From: Rhodanobacter humi
Lineage (GTDB): Bacteria; Pseudomonadota; Gammaproteobacteria; Xanthomonadales; Rhodanobacteraceae
Reading direction: 5' to 3'
DNA length: 64,000 nucleotides
Assembly (NCBI RefSeq): GCF_041107455.1
Contig: NZ_JBGBPY010000001.1
Coordinates: forward strand, 3,348,001 to 3,412,000
A program made the position numbers and the translations under genes. A model generated the notes under the pieces. It was not told the DNA's origin, made no database searches, and saw only the letters and a list, made by a program, of their open reading frames with translations. This document shows, in pieces, positions 26,300-33,972 of the stretch (its first letter is position 1; every line of letters starts with the position of its first letter).

Positions 26300-28684
26300 T
26301 TACGGCAAGCCGATATGCCTCGTGCCCAGCGTTTTCGGTTCGCTGGCCGCGCTGCCGTCGATGGCTGCATATGGAAGATTCGCGCTGGGCTGATCGACGC
26401 GCTGGATCAGATAGGCCTTGCTGGCCTGGGCATCGAAGCTCAGCATGTTCTGCTTGTCGGCCTCGGCAACGCGCTTGCCGCTGCCTGCCTCGACAGCTTC
26501 GATCGCTTTCCCTGGCCACGGATTGCGCACCTTCATGCGTGCATCGGCACCCGCCTCGATCACCACCGTGCCCGGCACGCCATCGCGTATCTGCAGGTCG
26601 ACCTTGCTGCGCTGCTGGATGTAGACCGTGGCATCGGCGTTCCAGCCTTTCGGCCACGCGGGGGCGATGCGGATCAGGCCATCGTGCTCCTGCACCAGCG
26701 CATCCTGCAGCGTGGCGGCGACCACGCCGACCTGTTCGACGTAGAACTCGTTGCCGGTGAATCTGGCGAAGCCGGAGGGGTATTGCTGGTATTTGCCGGT
26801 GAGCGTGAGAAGGGCGGTTTTCACTTCGTCGGCAAGGCCGAGGTGGGCAGCCTGCAGCGGGTCGTAACTCCAGTCGTTCTCGAACTTGTTCGGGCGCTGC
26901 AGGTAGGTGCGCACGCCGAACGCGTGCTGCGGGCCGCTGTCGTCGATCAGGCCGTAGGGCCAGACGGGTTCGAGGCCGATGTTCTCGGTGTTCTGGATTT
27001 CCGCGCCGGCGTCGTATGACGGGCCGATCACCGTACCTTCGCTCGTTTGCTGCAGCGGGAACGCGGGGATCTTCGGCAACGCCTGCTGCAACTCGGCGAC
27101 CAGCGCGGCATCGGTGTGCAGGGTCTGCGCCGCCTCGATGATGATAGGGAACACCGCCTTCATCGCCGCGATGTCGGTGGTGGGGTCGTGCACGTCCCAC
27201 TGCGTTTCGTGCGCGTTGGAGGGGAAGGTGTGCAGCATGCCGTCCGCGCCGGGTTTGGCGTAGGCGAGCAGGAAGCGCGCGGAGGCGGCCATTACCGGGT
27301 AGTTCGCGGCGAGGAAGGCGCGGTCCCGCGTGGCGAGGTATTGCCGCCAGATCCACTGCGACACCTCGGCGCCAGTGGTCAGTGTGCGCGCGTTGTAATA
27401 CGGCGGCGACTTGGCGCTGCAGTTGATGCCTGGCCCGCCCATCCAGCTTTCGTTCTCGTAGCCGCGGCCGTTGAAGCGCATGGTTTCCGGCACGCAGGCG
27501 CCGGGGCGGCCATCCATCTGTACCTTTGTCCACGCCTCGATGTTCGCGAGGTTGCTGCGGTAGAGGTTGAAGTACGGTGCGTTCAACTCGTACAGGCCCG
27601 CGCCGAGGTTGGCGGCGACCTGCATGCGCAGGTTCCAGTGCCAGTAGGCGGAAGGCGCCCAGCGATGCTGGTCGCGTGTGGAGGCAAACAGGTCGGCGAG
27701 GCCGGCCTGCGAGCCGGGCAACGGGCCACGGCTTTCGGCGGCGGTGGCGTACAGGTCGATGGCGCGCAGGTTTTCCATGTACTCCGCGCTGCCATCGGCG
27801 GAGCCCAGCTTCATCAGGCCGGCGCGTTGCCAGAACGCGTGCCACCAGTCGCGGTGCGCAGTGGCGGGAATCTTGCCGGCGTCGGCGAGCAGCTGTTGGG
27901 CGCGCTGCATGGCATCGCTGCCTTTCCATGCGGGCGCAGCGACCAGTACGCGGAACGAGCCGTCCGCGTCCGGCTTGAACGACAGCTCCACCGCCTGCGG
28001 CCCTTGCACCTGCGCCTGCACGTCGCGGGCCTGCGCCGTGATCGCGGCCAGCGAACCGAAGGTCCGCCCGGACGCGCCGGCTTCGCTGTCGTCCTTCCAC
28101 GTTTCGGCGAGGATGGCCACGTCCTGTTGCGCGATGGCCCGTGGCTTGCGCGGTTGCCACAAGTGCAGCAACACCGATTGCCGCACGTTCGGATTGGCGC
28201 CGTGCACTTCGACCACGGCAACATCGGTGCCGGGTTGCACGTAGACCGCGGCCTGCATGCCCGCGCCGCTTTCGCGGAACTCGCCGTCGTGGAGGTCGAG
28301 CCGGCCCGCATAGTCGGGCGCTTCGACCAAACGCTTGAGGCCAGTGAACACGACCTGGCCCGGCGACAGGCGTCCCGGCAAGGTGTCCGCGCGATTGAGT
28401 TGCAGGGTCAGGCCGTCTTCCGACCAGGCGGCGAGGCCCAGGCGACCGTTGCCCAGCGGCATCGCTTCGTCGGCACGCAGGTTGGCGTGCTTCAGTACGA
28501 TGTCGGAACGGCTCACCACGCCACCGACGTCCGCGTTGAAGCGCTGGTCGTGCCATGCGGTGGTGACGTCGGCTGCATGCGACGCCGGCATGCCGAGGCA
28601 GCCGACGAGCACGAGCACGGCGGGCAGCTTTGCCCGAAGACGGGTGGTGGTCATGCGACGGTGGGCAATGGCGGTGTGGCTCAT
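26300..28684 (-). CDS. GH95-like (alpha/alpha)6-barrel glycosidase, probable alpha-L-fucosidase
   Basis: The open frame continues upstream into an insertion-sequence remnant, so the start is uncertain. ATG 28684, or the Met at 28654, leads directly into a signal peptide (RLRAKLPAVLVLVGCLGMPASHA). From 28684 the product has 794 residues. The N-terminal beta domain contains DEAMPLGNGRLGLAAW and LQLNRADT. The helical barrel contains WNLRMQVAANLG, ETMRFNGRGYENESWMGGPG and PSNAHETQWDVHDPTTDIAA, and a C-terminal beta sheet follows. The overall plan matches GH95, whose known members are alpha-1,2-fucosidases or galactosidases. A related uncharacterised family of the same fold is possible. Together with GH29 it would give the locus two routes for defucosylation. 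Confidence 0.68.
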   Translation of the reverse strand: MSHTAIAHRRMTTTRLRAKLPAVLVLVGCLGMPASHAADVTTAWHDQRFNADVGGVVSRSDIVLKHANLRADEAMPLGNGRLGLAAWSEDGLTLQLNRADTLPGRLSPGQVVFTGLKRLVEAPDYAGRLDLHDGEFRESGAGMQAAVYVQPGTDVAVVEVHGANPNVRQSVLLHLWQPRKPRAIAQQDVAILAETWKDDSEAGASGRTFGSLAAITAQARDVQAQVQGPQAVELSFKPDADGSFRVLVAAPAWKGSDAMQRAQQLLADAGKIPATAHRDWWHAFWQRAGLMKLGSADGSAEYMENLRAIDLYATAAESRGPLPGSQAGLADLFASTRDQHRWAPSAYWHWNLRMQVAANLGAGLYELNAPYFNLYRSNLANIEAWTKVQMDGRPGACVPETMRFNGRGYENESWMGGPGINCSAKSPPYYNARTLTTGAEVSQWIWRQYLATRDRAFLAANYPVMAASARFLLAYAKPGADGMLHTFPSNAHETQWDVHDPTTDIAAMKAVFPIIIEAAQTLHTDAALVAELQQALPKIPAFPLQQTSEGTVIGPSYDAGAEIQNTENIGLEPVWPYGLIDDSGPQHAFGVRTYLQRPNKFENDWSYDPLQAAHLGLADEVKTALLTLTGKYQQYPSGFARFTGNEFYVEQVGVVAATLQDALVQEHDGLIRIAPAWPKGWNADATVYIQQRSKVDLQIRDGVPGTVVIEAGADARMKVRNPWPGKAIEAVEAGSGKRVAEADKQNMLSFDAQASKAYLIQRVDQPSANLPYAAIDGSAASEPKTLGTRHIGLP

Positions 28685-28746
28685 GGCTTGTTCGTTGTGG
28701 TCGTGCGCAGGCATGTGGCGTGGGTGGCGCGGAGGCCGGTGATGCA

Positions 28747-28806
28747 AGCCGATGATCTGCTCTTCGGCAAACCGCTTCTTCACGTCCAATCTCCGTCAGT
28801 TGAGAG
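28747..28806 (-). mobile_element. IS3-family remnant (start of orfA)
   Basis: On the minus strand, TGACGGAGATTGGACGTGAA is followed by codons for VKKRFAEEQIIGL. This is the characteristic N-terminus of IS3-family orfA transposases (KKRFTEEQIIG in most relatives). Only about fifteen codons remain, after which the similarity stops and the frame runs into the upstream region of the GH95-like gene. An 8-bp inverted pair (CCAATCTC / GAGATTGG) at 28785-28810 brackets its left end. Confidence 0.72.
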
Positions 28807-28879
28807 ATTGGACTCGAAACCGCAGTGCTACTCAAAACCAGGGGCGTCGGTACGGCTCTGTGGGGTAAGTCAAACGTCA

Positions 28880-30844
28880 CTAAACCTGGCCAGCAAGAGC
28901 CTCAATGCCAGGGTGAGCGGCTTTAGGCCAAACCCTGATTTCGCCATTCAAGGGATTTTCGAAGGGGCCGGGAAAGGGGTTCGAAACATCGCGCTTCGCG
29001 CCAAGGTAGTCGGTATCGACGGCCATCGACGAGCCGTCGGCCAGCGTGTATCCCTGTTGCGGAATCTTCGCCTTGCCGAGCAGTGCCGTAGTCACGAGCG
29101 AGCGCTTCACGGCCTGCTTCCATTTTTCGTCGGTGGCAAGGGTGAGGTACCACCCGTCGGCTTTTTGCACGAGCTTCGCGCCGGGGTCGAAGATCGGTGC
29201 AGACAACAATTCCTTGTCGAATCGTGAAGGGGATGTGCTGTCGGCGAAAACATTGCCGACCATGAGGCAATCCCAGCCGTTTTCTGCGGCATCGTAGCCG
29301 AAGAGATTGGCGGCGCTGGCAAGGATATTGTTGATCCAGCGAGCGTCGCCGATGGCGAGGCAATCGTGCAGCGCAACCTGTTCGGTGGAGTGCGGCTTCA
29401 TGTACGGCGTGCGGCGCTCGTCGGCGAGGATATCGATCGCGCCGAGGACGAGGTTGTGTGCGAAAGCCGCGCCCTGCGAATTCGCCTGATAGGTGCCGGG
29501 CGAGAGGAACAGGTTGTTGGCGACGAAAAAGGGGCCATGGTCGACTTCGGTGAAAAGGTCACAGCCCTTGTTGTCATGGAAAAGATTGCCGGTGATGCGG
29601 GTGCCCTGCGCCATCCAGTCGAGCCAGATGCCGCCGACGCTGCCATTGTGATGGATATGGTTGTCGGCGATGACGACATCGATGGCGGCGTGGAACTTGA
29701 TGCCGGCCATTTCCTCACCGCTCCAGATGCGTTGCGTGTTGCAGTCGCTGATGTCGTTGCCGGTCACCTGGCTGAAGGCACAACCGAGGCTGCCGACGAC
29801 GCCGGTCTGGCCACAGTGGTGTATCCGATTGTTGCGGACGATGTGGGAGCCGATGTTCTCTTTCGTCCAGCCCCCGGTCTTGAGCGCGTCGGCGATCGTG
29901 AGGTAGTAGCCATCGGTGGTGCCACGCTTGCCATCGAATTCGTCGGAGTACTTGCCGAGCGCGATGCCGGAACAACGCGAATAGCAGATCTCGTTGTTCT
30001 CGATGATCCAGCCCTTGTTCCAGTAGGCGCTGACGAGACCGCGCTGGCCCATGGTGGGTGCGGCCCAGTTCGTCGCGGCATTGCGCAGTTCGAAGCCGGA
30101 AAGGGTGATGTAGTCGATGCCGGTCTTTTCCGGTGTGAAGACGGTGGGGCGCACGCAGACCTCGACGGCGCCGGAGTTCGGATCGGTGGCGGCAGGGAAG
30201 CGCGCGTAAATCGTCGTGTTCCCGCTCTCCCTACCCTGCTTGTGTTGATCCACGTGCGAGAACCAGGCCGGCTTTCCGTCTGCCGGCTTCGTCACCGCGA
30301 CGAGATCCGCAGCTTCAGGGAGCCACTCACCATGCAGGTAGACCATGCCACGCCGGTGCTCGCGTCCCTGGCCATCAAACCAGTCTCCGCGTACTTTTTC
30401 GGCGTAGGGGTTGAATTCGCCAAAATAGGCGTTGGGGATGACAAGCTTCCATGCGTCGCCGGAGACTCTCTCCCAATGGGTGAAGAGGTCGGAGCCCGTG
30501 ATGACGACTTTTTCGCCCGGCGCGGCGCGATAGATGATGCGCTTGCTGTCCGCTTTTCCTCCGCGCGGCGGCTTCACCCACTCGCGGTACACGCCAGCGT
30601 GGACAATGATGGTGTCGCCGGGCATGGCTTTGGCGGCCGCAGCGGAAATCGTCTTCAACGGCTGCGCAGCTGAGCCCGCAGCGGAGTCGTTGCCGTTTGC
30701 CGCGCTGACATGAATCTCGACCGATGCGGCGACTTCGGCCGATGCGGTCGCGCCATTGGCGTGAATGCCTGTCGCCACGACGAGGCCGGCACAAACGGCG
30801 TTACGCAGGAACTGGCGACGTGACACAGAATCTATGTGGCTCAT
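28880..30844 (-). CDS. GH120 family beta-xylosidase-like parallel beta-helix enzyme, Tat-exported
   Basis: The protein has 654 residues with a twin-arginine signal (SRRQFLRNAVCAGLVVATG). Its sequence follows the GH120 beta-xylosidase pattern closely: GDTIIVHAGVYREWVKPP, YFGEFNPYAEKVRGDW, TGIDYITLSGFELRNAATNW, GSHIVRNNRIHHCGQ, MAGIKFHAAIDVVIADNHIHH and GIWLDWMAQGTRITGNLF. Asp409 in WLDW and Glu433 in FTEVDHGP correspond to the nucleophile and acid/base of XylC-type enzymes, with nearly the same spacing. It would release terminal beta-xylose. The gene lies between two insertion-sequence remnants and looks less GC-rich than the flanking genes, which points to acquisition. Confidence 0.85.
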   Translation of the reverse strand: MSHIDSVSRRQFLRNAVCAGLVVATGIHANGATASAEVAASVEIHVSAANGNDSAAGSAAQPLKTISAAAAKAMPGDTIIVHAGVYREWVKPPRGGKADSKRIIYRAAPGEKVVITGSDLFTHWERVSGDAWKLVIPNAYFGEFNPYAEKVRGDWFDGQGREHRRGMVYLHGEWLPEAADLVAVTKPADGKPAWFSHVDQHKQGRESGNTTIYARFPAATDPNSGAVEVCVRPTVFTPEKTGIDYITLSGFELRNAATNWAAPTMGQRGLVSAYWNKGWIIENNEICYSRCSGIALGKYSDEFDGKRGTTDGYYLTIADALKTGGWTKENIGSHIVRNNRIHHCGQTGVVGSLGCAFSQVTGNDISDCNTQRIWSGEEMAGIKFHAAIDVVIADNHIHHNGSVGGIWLDWMAQGTRITGNLFHDNKGCDLFTEVDHGPFFVANNLFLSPGTYQANSQGAAFAHNLVLGAIDILADERRTPYMKPHSTEQVALHDCLAIGDARWINNILASAANLFGYDAAENGWDCLMVGNVFADSTSPSRFDKELLSAPIFDPGAKLVQKADGWYLTLATDEKWKQAVKRSLVTTALLGKAKIPQQGYTLADGSSMAVDTDYLGAKRDVSNPFPGPFENPLNGEIRVWPKAAHPGIEALAGQV

Positions 30845-31001
30845 AAGCAGCTCTTTCCCGAAGTATCGACACGAACTTGGTCAGTACCGCCCGTCTTCGC
30901 GCAGCCGCCTGACGGAGTGGGCACGTCCGCGCGCAGGAGACCAGCATCCTTGCAAAACAGGAGGCAAAACAGGGCTCAGAGTCTGAGGTTTCCCCGCGTT
31001 T

Positions 31002-31520
31002 TCATGAAGGTACGCCCAGTTGATCGAGCAGCGCCGTACAGAGACGTTGGAGTTGGTCGAGGAGCGTACGCAAGTGCGCATTCGACCATCGTCGCACCCG
31101 TGCCTCGCGCCGCAGACGCATGATCGAGTCGAGACGCCGTTTCGACCGAAACGGTGTCAGCCATTGCTCGATGCCACTCGCTTCGCAGACCATGCCGACG
31201 AGCCATGTGACGAATGCCGCCAAGGTGTTGAGCAGTAGCACTACCTCGATTCGCGCGCCCTTGCGTGTAAGGCTGTCCTCGAAGGCTTGTCCGTAACGAT
31301 GGGATTTGAGGTCGCGAAACGACTGTTCGATCTGTATGCGTCGAGCGTATAGCGTGACGAGTTGACGGGGGCTGAGCTTCAAATTCGGTGATGCCATCAG
31401 CAGCCACGGTTCCCGCTCGCGTTGAGCGTGCTGTCGACTGTACGAGTTGCGTGCCGACTCGCCACGTTGGTTGTGATGTTTGCGTCCTTGGGTTGCGGCT
31501 TCGATTTTGGTTTGCAACAT
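31002..31520 (-). pseudogene. IS4-family transposase, C-terminal fragment
   Basis: The 172-residue fragment contains the IS4 YREK signature YARRIQIEQSFRDLK with the spacing Y-2-R-3-E-6-K. It is followed by the helical C-terminus (GQAFEDSLTRKGARIEVVLL, RLDSIMRLRREARVRRW). The N-terminal two thirds with the two catalytic aspartates are missing, so it cannot transpose. It separates the GH120 gene from the lyase/GH105 pair. The upstream break lies between 31520 and 31612. No intact terminal inverted repeat pair was found. Confidence 0.85.
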
Positions 31521-31612
31521 GCTTGGTGATATTCACGCGATTTCTCACTCCCGGTGAGGTATGAAAGCTGACGGTGGCCTGGCCAACCCAGACTGCCTTC
31601 GGTTCCCCTGAT

Positions 31613-32683
31613 CTATCGACCGGCGCCGGATACGGCGCAGGCCTGCAACTCGATGGGCACCGCGCCCAGCCGCGCGGCCAGCGCGCGGTAGCGCGGTAGC
31701 AGCACGGCGGCATAGGCGTACAGCGCGGCGCTGTTGCGCGGGTCCCACGTGCCGCCGTAACCCTTCAGTCCGGCCCGCTGCCGTTCGATGTCGAACGGCT
31801 CTTGGGTGTGCACGAATTCCTGGTGCGCGCGCCTGCCTTCGGCGTACGGCGCCAGCCAATCCAGCGCGGCGGCGATGCTGCTGCCGCTGGCCGAGCGCGC
31901 TTCGAGCAGGTTGTCCTTGCCGTAGGGCGAGAGCGCCAGTGCGGCTTGCACCAGCGGTTCGAGGTCGTAGGTGACGTAGTGCAGGGCGTCGCGCTGGGCG
32001 AAATCCACCGTGCTGCCGTCGGGGCGGATGTTCGCGGCCACCTGCAGCATCAGCCGTTCGCGCGCGGCGGCGACCAGCGCCGGATCGCCCAGCACGGCGG
32101 CGGACATGGCCAGCAGCTTGATGCGATGGCTCTGCCAGTTGTTGATGTCGTTGATGTAGCTGGAGCCGGTCTTCCGCTGCAGTCGCGCGAGATAGCCTTC
32201 GGCGATGCGGCGGGCCAGCATCGTCATGGCCGCACGCGTGGATGCGGGCAGGGCGTTGCGGGTCAGCGCGTAAGCCTGGAACAGTTCGACGAGGTTGGTT
32301 TCGTCGATGGGGTTGAAGTCGGGCTGGTAGGTGCCGGCCCAGGCATCGAGGTAGCGCGTCACCTGCCGCAGTAATGCGGGCTGACCGCTGCGCCGCCAGG
32401 CCACTGCGGCGTCCAGCGCCAGCGGCCAGTCGCGCTCGGCTTCGGCGCTGGCGTCGTGGATGCCCTGGCGCGGCAGCAGGCCCTGCGTGTGCAGGTGCGC
32501 CATGGGGTGCGGCTGCGCATCGAGATGCGCCAGCGCCCTGGTCAGTACGGCATCGTCGGATGCGCTGGGCGATGACGCGGCGAGCGGGCACCACCAGCGC
32601 GGCGCGTCGGCGGCCTGTGCCGTGGCGCAGGCGATGGTGAGCAGGGCGAGCGCGACCGGTCGAACTAGGCGACGCGTGTTCAT
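31613..32683 (-). CDS. Alginate-lyase-family (PF05426-type) polysaccharide lyase
   Basis: ATG at 32683 gives 356 residues and overlaps the GH105 stop as ATGA; longer frames lack a signal peptide. The N-terminus is a signal peptide (LVRPVALALLTIACATAQA). The helical-toroid core has ERDWPLALDAAVAWRRSG, YLDAWAGTYQPDFNPIDETNL, SSYINDINNWQSHRIKLLA and DALHYVTYDLEPLVQAAL, as in alginate-lyase-like proteins (PL5/PL38 type). It would cleave a uronic-acid polymer by beta-elimination in the periplasm and feed unsaturated ends to the co-translated GH105 partner. Which uronate backbone is cut is unknown. Confidence 0.72.
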   Translation of the reverse strand: MNTRRLVRPVALALLTIACATAQAADAPRWWCPLAASSPSASDDAVLTRALAHLDAQPHPMAHLHTQGLLPRQGIHDASAEAERDWPLALDAAVAWRRSGQPALLRQVTRYLDAWAGTYQPDFNPIDETNLVELFQAYALTRNALPASTRAAMTMLARRIAEGYLARLQRKTGSSYINDINNWQSHRIKLLAMSAAVLGDPALVAAARERLMLQVAANIRPDGSTVDFAQRDALHYVTYDLEPLVQAALALSPYGKDNLLEARSASGSSIAAALDWLAPYAEGRRAHQEFVHTQEPFDIERQRAGLKGYGGTWDPRNSAALYAYAAVLLPRYRALAARLGAVPIELQACAVSGAGR

Positions 32684-33858
32684 CGCGGTTTTGCCTCGCT
32701 GATCGCCTCGACTTCGCCGGCGGCGAGCAGGAAGGCGCCCACGCCGTAGACGTAGCTGGCGCCGGGCGGGTAGTCGCCCGGTGCGGCGCTGATCGGCTGG
32801 ATGTCGCCGAGCCGGCCGTCGGCGTAAATCTCGCCGACCAGGCCGCGCCAGCCGCGGTTGATCGCCGAGCGATACGCGGCCGCGTCGAGCACGCCGTGGT
32901 GCACGCCCCAAGCCAGCGCGTAGACGATGAAGGCCGAGCCGGAGGTTTCGGGGCGCGGATAGGCCGCCGCATCCAGCAGGCCGGGACGCCACAGGCCGTC
33001 CTTGCCCTGCAGCTGCGCCAGCCGCACCGCCATCGCGCGGAACTGTTGCTCGTAGCGTGGACGCTGCGGGTAGTCGGCCGGCATCAGACTCAGCACGCGC
33101 GCGAGGCCGGCCAACACCCAGCCGTTGCCGCGACTCCAGAACAGCTTCTCGCCGTTGCGCTCGTGCTGGTGCAGGTAGCTGGCGTCACGGTTGTAGAGGT
33201 GTTCCGCCGGGTCGTACAGCAGCGCGCTGGTGATCCACCACTGCCGGTCCATGTAGTCGAGGTAGGCGCGCTCGTGCGTGGCCTTGGCCAGCCCGGCCCA
33301 GGTCGGTGGCGCCATGAACAGTGCGTCGCACCACCACCACAGCGGCCGCTGCGGGTCGTCGGGAATGCGCAGTTGCGCGTCGTAGCGTTCGCGCAGCGGC
33401 TTGAGCATCGCGGGGTCGGGCGTGCGTGCGTACAGCACCAGCCAGGCCTGCGCCACCGCCTGGTCGTCGGCGTGATGCACGCGCGGGCCCAGGCCCCAGT
33501 CGTAGTGCTCGCCCACCTTGCGCACGTAGTTCGCATAGCGCGGCTCGTGCAGCAAGTCGGCGGCGCTGAGGAAACCGAGGTAGAGCGGGGCGTAGGTCCA
33601 GTCCAGGCTGTCGTGGTCCTGCACCCGAGCGTATTGCCAGGCGGCGACCCTGGCCGCGGCGCGGCGGATGTCGGCGGGTCGCAGCGCGCCAGAGAGCTGT
33701 GCGCGCGGACCGGGGCGAGCGGGCGCGTCGCCGGCCATGGAATCGTCGGCCCGTGCCAGGCCGGGCGAGAGCACCAGCAGCACGGCGGCCAGCAGGCACA
33801 GCACGCACGCCGGCCGGCGCGGCGAAAACGGGGACATGGCAGGGCATACGGTCGACAT
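32680..33858 (-). CDS. Unsaturated uronyl hydrolase, GH105
   Basis: The product has 392 residues with a signal peptide (RRPACVLCLLAAVLLVLSPGLARA). GH105 features include VHHADDQAVAQAWL, PLWWWCDALFMAPPTW with Asp178 as the expected catalytic residue, LFWSRGNGWVLAGLARVL, and GDIQPISAAPGDYP near the end. Such enzymes hydrate the 4,5-unsaturated uronyl group left by polysaccharide lyases and so release the next sugar. It is the first gene of a minus-strand unit with the alginate-lyase-like gene and diverges from GH65; the shared 115-base gap contains a palindrome. Confidence 0.85.
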   Translation of the reverse strand: MSTVCPAMSPFSPRRPACVLCLLAAVLLVLSPGLARADDSMAGDAPARPGPRAQLSGALRPADIRRAAARVAAWQYARVQDHDSLDWTYAPLYLGFLSAADLLHEPRYANYVRKVGEHYDWGLGPRVHHADDQAVAQAWLVLYARTPDPAMLKPLRERYDAQLRIPDDPQRPLWWWCDALFMAPPTWAGLAKATHERAYLDYMDRQWWITSALLYDPAEHLYNRDASYLHQHERNGEKLFWSRGNGWVLAGLARVLSLMPADYPQRPRYEQQFRAMAVRLAQLQGKDGLWRPGLLDAAAYPRPETSGSAFIVYALAWGVHHGVLDAAAYRSAINRGWRGLVGEIYADGRLGDIQPISAAPGDYPPGASYVYGVGAFLLAAGEVEAISEAKPR

Positions 33859-33912
33859 GACGGTTCCGGTGCCAGATGGCGTGTTGAGGCCGGGGTCGAG
33901 CTTATGATAGAG

Positions 33913-33948
33913 TTTCGAAAGGTTTCAACAAATTTTGAAACTTTCGAA
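33913..33948. promoter_or_regulatory. Palindromic operator candidate between GH105 and GH65
   Basis: TTTCGAAAGGTTTCAA and TTGAAACTTTCGAA are inverted with one extra base in the left arm and a six-base AT-rich centre. Each half is itself of the CGAAA-x-TTTC type, a form bound by some LacI-family sugar regulators. The position between divergent genes and upstream of the GH65 start fits an operator controlling one or both directions. Confidence 0.55.
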
Positions 33949-33972
33949 TTCTTTCTGTTGGCCGGAAACGGG

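Noticed and set aside
31545-32972. Longer minus-strand frames around the alginate-lyase-like gene
   Set aside because: One is in a different phase with Arg/Ala-rich composition; the other adds unconserved sequence before the signal peptide that begins at 32683.
33904-33972. Alternative GH65 start at 33904
   Set aside because: It would place the palindromic operator candidate inside the coding sequence and bury the signal peptide behind 23 extra residues; ATG 33973 has a better ribosome-binding sequence.
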